From Mycolicibacterium iranicum (GTDB taxonomy: Bacteria; Actinomycetota; Actinomycetes; Mycobacteriales; Mycobacteriaceae): 64,000 nt of DNA. The stretch is taken from the NCBI RefSeq assembly GCF_001650495.1, contig NZ_LWCS01000014.1:1-64000 (forward strand). The letters are read 5' to 3'. A program made the translations under genes and the position numbers. This document shows positions 34,672-42,747 of the stretch, one piece after another (position 1 is the stretch's first letter; the number at the start of each line of letters is the position of its first letter). The notes under the pieces are model-generated. The model saw only the letters and a list, made by a program, of their open reading frames with translations, searched no databases and was not told where the DNA came from.

Positions 34672-36855
34672 ATGGCGACCCACATCGAGAACAAAGTCAC
34701 GTTCTGCCGCATCTGCGAGCCGTTGTGCGGCATGATCGCGACCGTCGAGGACGGTAAGCTCGTCGCGCTTCGCCCCGATAAGGAGCACCCTCTGTCGGCC
34801 GGCTTCGCCTGCCAGAAGGGCATTGCGTTCACCGAGGTCGTCAACGACCCCGATCGCGTCACCACGCCTCTGCGGCGCACACCGGATGGTTTCGAGCCTG
34901 TGAGTTGGGACGAGGCGCTGGGCGACATCGCGAGGCGCCTGTCCGCGGTGCTGCGGCACCACGGGGCCGGTGCCGTCGGCTGGTACATGGGCAATCCCGG
35001 AGCTTTCAGCTATGCCCACGTGCTGTCGATCATGGCGTTCATCAAGGGCATCGGTCGGGAAACCCACTTCTATACCGCGTCCTCGCAGGACACCAACTGC
35101 CGATTGATGGCCAGCCAGCTGCTCTACGGAACTCCGACGTCGGTTCCGATCCCGGACCTCACCCGCACGGATCTGCTCGTCCTCATGGGCGCCAACCCTG
35201 TGGTCTCGCACGGTAGCTTTCTCACCGCGCCACGTATCAAGGACCGGATGCACGACATCGTCAAACGCGGCGGCCGCGTCGTCGTGATCGACCCACGCAA
35301 AACCGAGACCGCGGCCCAGTTCGAATGGTGCGGCATCGTGCCCGACACCGACGCGTTGATGCTGCTCTCGCTGCTGCAGGTGATGTTCGCCGAGGGACTG
35401 GCCCATCTCCGCGACATCACCGCCGTCGTCGATGATGTGGACTGGCTGCGGGAACAGGTCGCGCCGTTCACCCCGGAGTCGACGGCGCCACACACAGGGG
35501 TCGATCCCGACATCGTGCGCGGGCTCGCTCGCGACCTCGCAGCCACACCGCGCGCCGCGGTCTACGGGCGGCTGGGCACCTGCGTGGGCCGCTATGGGAC
35601 ATTGACCTCCTATCTCATCGACGTCGTCAACCTCGTCGCGGGGAACCTCGACAAACCCGGTGGTTCCGTCATCAGCGGGCTGGGGCTGCCCGCACAGCGG
35701 TTGGTCAACATCGGCATGGGCGCGCTGCTCCGCCGCACCTATCGGCGCAGACGCTCACGCATCGGGGGCTTCCGGGCCATCATCGGTTCGGAGCCGGCCG
35801 CGCTGATGGCCAAGGAGATGACGACGCCGGGACAGCGACAGATCCGGGCCATGTTCATCAGCGCGGGCAATCCGGTGCTGTCGGTACCCAACGGGGACGA
35901 ACTGGAGACGGCGCTGGGCGGGCTCGATCTCTCTGTCGCCCTTGACTTTTACCTTACCGAGACGACGTCGCGCTGCGACTACGTGCTGCCGGTGACGACG
36001 ATGTACGAACGCGACGATTTCCCGCTGACGTTCCAGCCGTTCCAGGCGACTCCATTCCGGCAGGCGACCGAGGCTGTGGTGGCGCCGGTAGGCCAGGCGC
36101 GTCAGGAGTGGGAGATCGTCGGCGACCTGATCGGCCGGCTGTCTGGCGAGTCCCGGGTCTTCGCCGCTTTGACGTCGGCCGGCCGGATGCTGAGTAGGCT
36201 CGGTTCCCCCTTCACCCCAAGGAAATTCGCCGATGGCATCATCCGGGTCGCCGCGGGCGGTGACCGGTTCGGGCTGCGCCGCGGCGGGCTCAGCTTCGGT
36301 CGGCTGTCGCGCGACCATGCTCACGGCAGGATCATCTCACCGAACCTGCGAACGGGAGTGCTGAAGGAAGCGATCTCGTACCTGGACGGCCGAATCCGCC
36401 TGGCACACGACGACATCGGTGCTGAGATCGCGGCGTTGCGGACACTGGAGCATGCGCACGACTACCCGTTGCGGATGATCGGGATGCGCGAACCCCGTTC
36501 GGAGAACTCGTGGATGCACAACGCGCCGCTGCTGATGCGCGGGGACCGCGGCCACCACGGGCTGATGAATGCCGATGACGCCGCCGAACTGGAGATCGGG
36601 GACGGCAGCGAGATCCAGGTCAGCTCGCCGTATGGCACGATCACGGTTCCCGTCACCCTGACGAAGGACATCATGCCCGGGGTCATCGCCGTCCCGCACG
36701 GCTGGGGGCACAAGGGTACGGGTGGCTGGCGGGTGGCCAACAAGGCCGGCGGCACCAACGTGAACCTGCTGACCTCGAGTGAGCCCGACGACGTCGAGTC
36801 ACTGTCGGGTATGGCGTGGCTGACAGGTGTCCCCGTCCGCGTCGCCAAGGTCTGA
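34672..36855 (+). CDS. Molybdopterin-dependent oxidoreductase (formate dehydrogenase-like)
   Basis: The 727-residue protein has an N-terminal [4Fe-4S] site (Cys12, Cys15, Cys19 in FCRICEPLCG and Cys47 in FACQKG), the bis-MGD binding domains, and C-terminal RMIGMREPRSENSWMHNAP and VPHGWGH, all typical of the DMSO reductase/formate dehydrogenase superfamily. No TAT signal is visible, so it is cytoplasmic. The start is ATG at 34672 with AGAGGA upstream. No partner electron-transfer subunit lies next to it, so the electron acceptor is unknown. A copy of the CGAAACTGCATTCC repeat follows it. Confidence 0.9.
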   Translation: MATHIENKVTFCRICEPLCGMIATVEDGKLVALRPDKEHPLSAGFACQKGIAFTEVVNDPDRVTTPLRRTPDGFEPVSWDEALGDIARRLSAVLRHHGAGAVGWYMGNPGAFSYAHVLSIMAFIKGIGRETHFYTASSQDTNCRLMASQLLYGTPTSVPIPDLTRTDLLVLMGANPVVSHGSFLTAPRIKDRMHDIVKRGGRVVVIDPRKTETAAQFEWCGIVPDTDALMLLSLLQVMFAEGLAHLRDITAVVDDVDWLREQVAPFTPESTAPHTGVDPDIVRGLARDLAATPRAAVYGRLGTCVGRYGTLTSYLIDVVNLVAGNLDKPGGSVISGLGLPAQRLVNIGMGALLRRTYRRRRSRIGGFRAIIGSEPAALMAKEMTTPGQRQIRAMFISAGNPVLSVPNGDELETALGGLDLSVALDFYLTETTSRCDYVLPVTTMYERDDFPLTFQPFQATPFRQATEAVVAPVGQARQEWEIVGDLIGRLSGESRVFAALTSAGRMLSRLGSPFTPRKFADGIIRVAAGGDRFGLRRGGLSFGRLSRDHAHGRIISPNLRTGVLKEAISYLDGRIRLAHDDIGAEIAALRTLEHAHDYPLRMIGMREPRSENSWMHNAPLLMRGDRGHHGLMNADDAAELEIGDGSEIQVSSPYGTITVPVTLTKDIMPGVIAVPHGWGHKGTGGWRVANKAGGTNVNLLTSSEPDDVESLSGMAWLTGVPVRVAKV

Positions 36856-36861
36856 CCTCCG

Positions 36862-36918
36862 CGAAACTGCATTCCATGCGGGCGTTCTCGCGATCTAGCC
36901 ACGTGGAATGCAGTTTCG
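36862..36918. repeat. Convergent-junction inverted repeat, family CGAAACTGCATTCC (copy 2)
   Basis: Arms CGAAACTGCATTCC (36862-36875) and GGAATGCAGTTTCG (36905-36918) are perfect reverse complements around a 29-base loop. It lies between the molybdoenzyme stop (36855) and the CoA-transferase stop (36931). Confidence 0.85.
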
Positions 36919-36930
36919 GCGAGAGGTGAC

Positions 36931-38154
36931 TCAGGCGATCGCGCCCTTGTCCTTGAGCTCTTCGATGCGGTCCCAGTCCAGGCCGAGTTCCATCAACACG
37001 ATCTCGGTGTGCTCGGAGGCCTGCGGGGCGCGCGTCGTCTCCAGCGGCTCGTGGTTGAACTGAACGGGCCCGCGGACGACCTTGAACGGCTTGCCGCCGT
37101 CGCTGGCCTCCACCTCGACGATCATGTCGTTGGCGATCGCCTGCTCGTCGGAGGCGAGGTCCACGAGGCTCTGGAACGGCGCCCACTGACCTTTCATTGT
37201 CTTGAGGTGCTGACGCCAGTAGTCGAACGGTTTGGCCGCGATGGCTGCGGCGATGAGTTCCACACCGGCCTCGGCGTTCTGGATCAACGGCATCACATCG
37301 TTGAAGCGGGGGTCATCAGCCAATTCGCGGAGGCCCAGGTGCTCGAAGGTGTCGCGGATGTAGCCGGTCGGGCTCACGATGCACAGATTGATGGTGCCGC
37401 CGTCGGAGGTCTGGTAGTTGGCCATGAAGGGATTGACCGAGGTGGTGGTGCCGGGCATCAACGAGCGCATCGTCTCGCCCGTCTCCATACCCTGGGTGAC
37501 GCTGGCGCCTGCCGCCCACCAAGCGGTGCTGAGCAGTGACACGTCGAGTTCGACTGCCTCACCGGTGCGTTCGCGATGGAAGAGTGCCGCCGAGATGCCG
37601 CCGGCGATGTTCATGCCGCCGATCGAGTCGCCGAAGGCCGGAATGCCCTGTGGCAGTGCGCCGCCTAGCTCCTCCGGGGTCAATGCGTGCCCGACGCCGC
37701 TACGCGTCCAGAATGCGGTGCCGTCGAATCCGCCGACGAGACGCTCGGGTCCCTTGTCGCCGTACGCACTTCCACGCGCGTAGATGATCTTCGGGTTGAC
37801 CGCGCGAATGTGTTCGATGTCGAATTTGTTCTTCTGGCGCGCCTGCGGCATGTAGTTGGTCAGGAAGACGTCCGCGGTCTTGGCGATCTCGTAGAGCACT
37901 TCCTGGCCCTCGGGCGTGGACACGTCGATCCCGACACTGCGCTTGCCGCGGTTGGGATGCTCGATCAGGGGATGGCGGTTCGGGTCCAGTTGAAATCCGC
38001 CCATGTTGATGAAACCGCGCTGGGTGTCGCCCCTCACCGGGTGCTCGATCTTGATGACGTCGGCGCCCCAGTCGGCAAGTATCGCGCCGGCCGCGGGGAC
38101 GAACGTGAACTGCGCAACCTCGAGGACGCGCACGCCCTCCATCACCTTGATCAA
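36931..38154 (-). CDS. CaiB/BaiF family CoA transferase
   Basis: The 407-residue family III CoA-transferase begins VMEGVRVLEVAQFTFVPAAGAILADWGADVIKIEHP and has the catalytic Asp in GGFDGTAFWTRSG. It should transfer CoA from a donor to an incoming acid. It is transcribed divergently from an aldehyde dehydrogenase, and a copy of the 19-bp operator sits between them. The ATG at 38154 has AAGGGG upstream; an internal ATG four codons later (MEGVRV) is an alternative. Confidence 0.9.
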   Translation of the reverse strand: MIKVMEGVRVLEVAQFTFVPAAGAILADWGADVIKIEHPVRGDTQRGFINMGGFQLDPNRHPLIEHPNRGKRSVGIDVSTPEGQEVLYEIAKTADVFLTNYMPQARQKNKFDIEHIRAVNPKIIYARGSAYGDKGPERLVGGFDGTAFWTRSGVGHALTPEELGGALPQGIPAFGDSIGGMNIAGGISAALFHRERTGEAVELDVSLLSTAWWAAGASVTQGMETGETMRSLMPGTTTSVNPFMANYQTSDGGTINLCIVSPTGYIRDTFEHLGLRELADDPRFNDVMPLIQNAEAGVELIAAAIAAKPFDYWRQHLKTMKGQWAPFQSLVDLASDEQAIANDMIVEVEASDGGKPFKVVRGPVQFNHEPLETTRAPQASEHTEIVLMELGLDWDRIEELKDKGAIA

Positions 38155-38217
38155 AGTCGATCCCCTTCTGACGACGGCGTCGAACGGCTCCTCTCGGGGA
38201 GTCTAGCGGAGCTGCGA

Positions 38218-38236
38218 TACTGTAATCTTTACCGTT
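38218..38236. promoter_or_regulatory. 19-bp cluster operator, site 4 (TACTGTAATCTTTACCGTT)
   Basis: The site lies between the CoA transferase (start 38154, minus) and aldehyde dehydrogenase (start 38270, plus). TACCGT (38230-38235) and, on the other strand, TACAGT (38223-38218) could be the two divergent -10 boxes. Confidence 0.65.
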
Positions 38237-38269
38237 GATCATCCAATAGATCGGCCCCGGAGGTGTCAG

Positions 38270-39811
38270 GTGAGCTCGATCCCCGCTGAACATGCCGGGA
38301 CCAGCCTCGGGTGGGGTAGACGAGCCGCCGCGAATTCCGAGAGTCGGATGCTCATCGCAGGTGACCTGGTAAACGCCGCATCCGGTGCGCAGTTCGACAA
38401 CGTCAGCCCCGCCACTGGCGCGGTCCTCGGTGCGACGGCGGCAGCCGGGGCGCAGGACATGGAGCGTGCGATCGCCGCGGCACGTTCCGCCTTCGACACC
38501 ACAGACTGGTCGACGAACCGCGCGCTGCGCAAACGCTGTCTGAACCAGTTGCAGGCCGCCCTGGAAGGCGAGAAAGAAGCGCTGCGAACAGAACTCGTCG
38601 CAGAGGTCGGGTGCCCGGTGATGACGACCGAGTCCGCGCAGCTGGACTGGCCGCTCGCCGAATCGCTGCGTTACCCGGCACAGCTCGTCGACGAATTCGA
38701 ATGGGAACGGGTTCTCAAGGGTGGTGGTCTGTTCGGAGACCGCAACGTTCGCACTGTCGTCAAGGAAGCGGCGGGCGTGGTAGCCGCGGTGACGCCGTCG
38801 AACTTCCCGATCGAGGTCATCCTCAACAAGCTCGGTCCCGCGCTCGCCACCGGCAACACCGTCGTCCTCAAACCCGACCCACACACCCCGTGGAACGCGA
38901 CCCGCCTGGGCCGGCTCATCGCCGAGAAGACCGACATGCCGCCGGGCGTCGTCAACGTCGTCACCACACCGTCGAACGACGTCGCCGGCCTCCTCGGCAC
39001 CGACCCGCGCGTCGACCTCGTCTCCTTTACGGGGTCGACGACCGTCGGCAAGCTGCTCATGCGGCAGGGCGCAGACACCATGAAGCGGATGTTTCTGGAA
39101 CTCGGCGGAAAGTCGGCGGCGATCGTGCTCGACGACGCCAACCCTGCCGTGATCGTCCCGACGGCAATCGGGGTGTGTGTGCACGCCGGTCAGGCGTGCG
39201 CGGCCACCAGCCGCATGCTCGTCCACCGGTCGCTGTACGACCAGGCGGTGGCCGACATCACCGCGGCGTATCACCATGTGCCCGTGGGTGATCCGGTGGA
39301 CCCCGGCACGCTCGTCGGTCCGGTGATCAGTGCCGAGCAGAAGGAGCGGGCGCTCTCCGCGATCGAGGAGGCGCGCCGCGACGGGGCGGAGATCGTTGTC
39401 GGCGGCGGGCCGGCCGAGGGATTGCCCGACTACTTGGGCGGCGGGCATTTCGTCGCGCCGACGGTCGTCGCGGGCGTCGACAACAGCGCGGCGATCGCGC
39501 AGCGCGAGATCTTTGGACCCGTGTTGGTGCTGCTGCCGTTCGACGATGACGACGACGCCGTGCGGATGGCAAACGACAGTGCGTACGGGCTTGCCGGCGC
39601 GGTGATGTCGCGTTCTGCCGAGCGGGGGATGAGCGTCGCACGGCGCATCCGGACGGGTGCGATGGGTGTCAACGGCGGCATGTTCTACGGTGCCGACGCG
39701 CCCTTCGGCGGTTACAAGAGCAGCGGCATCGGTCGACAATGCGGTATCGAAGGCTTTGAGCAGTACCTCGAAACCAAGACGATCGCCCTGCGAGAGCGCA
39801 GGCAGAGCTGA
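38270..39811 (+). CDS. Aldehyde dehydrogenase (NAD-type)
   Basis: The 513-residue enzyme has the catalytic Glu in LELGGKSAAIVL, the nucleophilic Cys in HAGQACAATSR and the cofactor segment FTGSTTVGK. It oxidises an aldehyde to the acid or acyl-CoA. GTG at 38270 has a strong GGAGG at 38259-38263; the more usual family start at MLIAGDLVN (38348) is a weaker alternative. The junction with the convergent P450 (39812-39872) shows only weak, loose hairpin potential. Confidence 0.88.
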   Translation: MSSIPAEHAGTSLGWGRRAAANSESRMLIAGDLVNAASGAQFDNVSPATGAVLGATAAAGAQDMERAIAAARSAFDTTDWSTNRALRKRCLNQLQAALEGEKEALRTELVAEVGCPVMTTESAQLDWPLAESLRYPAQLVDEFEWERVLKGGGLFGDRNVRTVVKEAAGVVAAVTPSNFPIEVILNKLGPALATGNTVVLKPDPHTPWNATRLGRLIAEKTDMPPGVVNVVTTPSNDVAGLLGTDPRVDLVSFTGSTTVGKLLMRQGADTMKRMFLELGGKSAAIVLDDANPAVIVPTAIGVCVHAGQACAATSRMLVHRSLYDQAVADITAAYHHVPVGDPVDPGTLVGPVISAEQKERALSAIEEARRDGAEIVVGGGPAEGLPDYLGGGHFVAPTVVAGVDNSAAIAQREIFGPVLVLLPFDDDDDAVRMANDSAYGLAGAVMSRSAERGMSVARRIRTGAMGVNGGMFYGADAPFGGYKSSGIGRQCGIEGFEQYLETKTIALRERRQS

Positions 39812-39872
39812 CGGTCGCGTCGCGAGAGATAAGCCAGGGCTGTGTGTTCCGGCCCGACCGCGACCCGGAATG

Positions 39873-41078
39873 CTATTTCGCGGGGGTGAAGGTGACGGGA
39901 AGCGCGGTCGGCGATCGGAACGGCTGTCCGTGGATGTGGGGGTCCTCGTCGGTGATGAGCTGTATGTCGGACAACCGTGTCAGCAAGGTCTCGACGGCCA
40001 CCCGGGTTTCCATGCGGGCCAGGTGCAGTCCCATGCAGGTGTGTTCACCCGCAGCGAACGAGATGTGCGGCAACCTCTTCCGGAAGATGTCGAACTCCTC
40101 GGCTCGCTCCCAACGCGCTGCGTCGCGGTTGGCCGAGCCGATGCACACGTCGATGACCGATCCTGCAGGAATCGAGACGCCGTCGATCTCGGCGTCCTCG
40201 GTGGCGAAACGCTGCACGGTGGTCAGGGGGGTCTCGTAGCGCAGTCCCTCCTCGATCGCTGCGCCGATCAGCTCGTGGTCGGCATCGACGGCGTCGAACT
40301 GCTCGCGGTGGGTCAGCAGCAGGTAGAGGAGATTGCCCGATGACCGGTACGTCGTCTCCAGCCCGGCGGGCAACAGCAGCCGCAGGAAGGAGTAGATCGC
40401 TTCGTCGGTGAGGCGCTCACCGTCGATCTCGGCGGAGACCAGGTCGCCGATGATGTCCTGGGTCGGCGCCGAACGGCGCTGCTCGATCTGTGCAAGGAAG
40501 TAATCCTTGAGCGCCGCGGAAGCTTCGAATGCGCGCTTGTACTTGACGGTGTAGCTGATCAATTCGACGGCGCGCTTGCGGAACCACGGCAGGTCTTGCC
40601 GGGGGAGTCCGAGAAGACGGGAGATCACCCGGGTGGGGAACTCGAACGTGAAGTCGCGCACCAGGTCTGCCCGGCCCGCCTCGATGAACTCGTCGATCAA
40701 TTCGTTGACGACCGGCCGAACGATCTCGGGCTCCCAGCGCGCCAGGGATCGGGATTTGAAGGCTGCGGAGACGAGGTTGCGGTGTTCCCAGTGGGGCCTG
40801 CCCTCCATCGCCAGAATGGTCGGACCGATGAACAGCCCGATGGTCGCGTCGTAGATCGTGGAGTTGAACGCCTTGCCGTCGCGAAACACCCGGTTCACTG
40901 CGTCGAACGACACCGCGGCGTACAGGTTTTCAGGCTTGAGTGAATCGGGCGTCTTCGACCAGTCCATCACTGAACCCCGGAACACCCCGCTGTCGTTGCG
41001 CCGGCGTGCGAACATCGGATAGGGGTCGCGCAGGTCGATGGGTTCGTCGCTTGCGACGTCTTGGAGCGGGGTCGTCAC
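39873..41078 (-). CDS. Cytochrome P450
   Basis: The 401-residue P450 has the I-helix motif LPAGLETTYRS (A-G-x-E-T-T), ExxR in EEGLRYETP, and the heme-ligand loop FAAGEHTCMGLHLAR with Cys at about residue 348. The start is GTG at 41078; the frame reads through to 41291 but the operator lies there. Only 5 bases separate the operator from the start codon, and its TACAGT -10 box would give a leaderless mRNA. It is divergent from an aldehyde dehydrogenase gene. It likely hydroxylates the pathway substrate using ferredoxin electrons; no ferredoxin gene lies nearby. Confidence 0.92.
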   Translation of the reverse strand: MTTPLQDVASDEPIDLRDPYPMFARRRNDSGVFRGSVMDWSKTPDSLKPENLYAAVSFDAVNRVFRDGKAFNSTIYDATIGLFIGPTILAMEGRPHWEHRNLVSAAFKSRSLARWEPEIVRPVVNELIDEFIEAGRADLVRDFTFEFPTRVISRLLGLPRQDLPWFRKRAVELISYTVKYKRAFEASAALKDYFLAQIEQRRSAPTQDIIGDLVSAEIDGERLTDEAIYSFLRLLLPAGLETTYRSSGNLLYLLLTHREQFDAVDADHELIGAAIEEGLRYETPLTTVQRFATEDAEIDGVSIPAGSVIDVCIGSANRDAARWERAEEFDIFRKRLPHISFAAGEHTCMGLHLARMETRVAVETLLTRLSDIQLITDEDPHIHGQPFRSPTALPVTFTPAK

Positions 41079-41083
41079 CAGGA

Positions 41084-41102
41084 TACTGTAACGCTTACCG
41101 TA
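41084..41102. promoter_or_regulatory. 19-bp cluster operator, site 5 (TACTGTAACGCTTACCGTA)
   Basis: This is the best match to the palindrome. The minus-strand half TACAGT (41090-41085) ends 6 bases before the P450 GTG start at 41078, which fits a -10 box of a leaderless transcript. Confidence 0.7.
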
Positions 41103-41196
41103 ATTACATGTACAGTGTGTCGCGCAGCGATGGGGACGCCGGGCGTGCACGATGTGACGACGCCCGAGTCGTCGAAGCAAATGGACGACAGTAAGC

Positions 41197-42747
41197 ATGA
41201 CTGTAAACAACTCGCTTGAGCCGGACGATGGTCGATCTGGTGGTACCTCCGGTGACGTGCCGGCGCCGCTCGGTGGCATGAACGTCCGCATGCAGCATTC
41301 GATGGCAGCCGTTCTCGAACGTCAGCGCGCCGCATTCCTGACGGACGGGCCGCCCGATGCAACGATGCGACGGAACCGGATCGACCGTCTGCTGGCTCTC
41401 GTCCTCGACAATGCCGACGACTTCGTGGACGCGATGGCCGCCGACTTCGGTACGCGGCCGAGAGTGGGATCGTTGTTCACCGAGATCATGGGCATGATAT
41501 CGGTGATCGAGCACACCAGATCCCATGTGGGGCAATGGATGCAGCCGAGTAGGCTGATGCGGCCGGCCCGGGCGTTCGGGCTGCGGGCCGGGGTGGAGCC
41601 GTCCCCGCTCGGGGTGGTCGGCATCATCGGGCCGTGGAACTTTCCCCTCAACCTCGTCGTCCTGCCGGCGTCGGCGGCTTTCGCGGCAGGCAACCGCGTC
41701 ATGGTCAAGATGTCGGAGGTCACCGCGCGCACCGCCGAACTCATGCAGACGCTCTCGACCGCCTACTTCAGCCCGGAAGAACTTGCCGTCGTCACTGGGG
41801 ACGCCCATGTTGCAGCGGATTTCGCGGCCTTGCCCTTCGACCATTTGTTCTTCACCGGGTCGCCATCGGTGGGGACACTCGTGCAGCGCGCGGCGGCAAC
41901 CAACCTCGTGCCTGTCACGTTGGAGCTAGGCGGCAAGAATCCCGTCGTGGTGGGGCCCGGCGCTGAGGTCGCGCGCGCGGCCGCCCGAATTGCCCAGGGG
42001 CGCATGATCAACGGCGGCCAGGTCTGCGTGTGTCCCGACTATGTCTTCGTCCCCGTCGACAAGACCGATGAGTTCGTCCGCCTCCTTCGCGAGAACCTCG
42101 CTCGCATGTTCCCGTCGATCGCGGCCAGCGCGGACTACTGTTCGTCGGTCAACGAGGCCAACTTCGACCGTGTCGTCGGGCTGATCGAGGATGCGCGCGA
42201 CAAGGGTGCGCGCGTCGACTCGGTGGTGCCGCCGGGCGAGATTCTGCCCGACCGCAGTACCCGGAAAATCGCTCCGACGATTCTGCAGGATGTCGACCAC
42301 AGCATGCGGATCGCCTCGGAGGAGACCTTCGGCCCCGTCCTGACGATCGAACCGTACGAACGGCTCTCCGACGTCGTGGACTACATCAACAGCCGCCCCG
42401 CACCGCTGGTCGCGTACTGGTTCGGTCCCGACGACGCGGACTTTCGGTCCTTCGTCAGGCACACCAGAAGCGGCGGGGTGGCGCGAAACGACTTTGCCGC
42501 ACAGATGATCCCGTCAGCGGCGCCGTTCGGTGGCGTGGGGCGCAGCGGCATGGGCGCATACCACGGCAAGGCGGGTTTCGACACGTTCAGCCACCACCGC
42601 ACGGTGGTCGGCAGCGACTTGCCGTTCACGATCACGGGTCGCGCGGCCCCGCCGTTTACCCGCTCGATGCGGGTGACGACGGCACTCGCACTGCGGATGG
42701 CGCGTCGCCGGACGCACAGGCGGCTGCGCCGGCTCAGGAACCGCTGA
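41197..42747 (+). CDS. Aldehyde dehydrogenase (coniferyl-aldehyde-type)
   Basis: The 516-residue aldehyde dehydrogenase has LELGGKNPVVVG (Glu), INGGQVCVCPDYV (Cys) and FTGSPSVGTLV. The early WNFPLNLVVLPASAAFAAGN segment and the C-terminal GRSGMGAYHGKAGFDTFSH match the coniferyl-aldehyde/fatty-aldehyde dehydrogenase group. It is divergent from the P450 and shares site 5. The 3' end overlaps a convergent synthetase by 14 bases. The P450/aldehyde dehydrogenase pair fits oxidation of a terminal or ring alcohol to the acid. Confidence 0.88.
   Translation: MTVNNSLEPDDGRSGGTSGDVPAPLGGMNVRMQHSMAAVLERQRAAFLTDGPPDATMRRNRIDRLLALVLDNADDFVDAMAADFGTRPRVGSLFTEIMGMISVIEHTRSHVGQWMQPSRLMRPARAFGLRAGVEPSPLGVVGIIGPWNFPLNLVVLPASAAFAAGNRVMVKMSEVTARTAELMQTLSTAYFSPEELAVVTGDAHVAADFAALPFDHLFFTGSPSVGTLVQRAAATNLVPVTLELGGKNPVVVGPGAEVARAAARIAQGRMINGGQVCVCPDYVFVPVDKTDEFVRLLRENLARMFPSIAASADYCSSVNEANFDRVVGLIEDARDKGARVDSVVPPGEILPDRSTRKIAPTILQDVDHSMRIASEETFGPVLTIEPYERLSDVVDYINSRPAPLVAYWFGPDDADFRSFVRHTRSGGVARNDFAAQMIPSAAPFGGVGRSGMGAYHGKAGFDTFSHHRTVVGSDLPFTITGRAAPPFTRSMRVTTALALRMARRRTHRRLRRLRNR

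Noticed and set aside
37700..39739. Long minus-strand open frame opposite the aldehyde dehydrogenase
   Set aside because: It spans two real genes on different strands and has a low-complexity Arg/Asp/Gly composition.
39867..39882. Degenerate copy of the GGAATGCAGTTTCG repeat arm near the P450 stop
   Set aside because: Only one partly matching arm exists and no partner arm is visible.
41185..41207. Second operator near the aldehyde dehydrogenase start (ACAGT-N7-ACTGT)
   Set aside because: The half-sites face the other way compared with the eight good sites, and the spacing differs.
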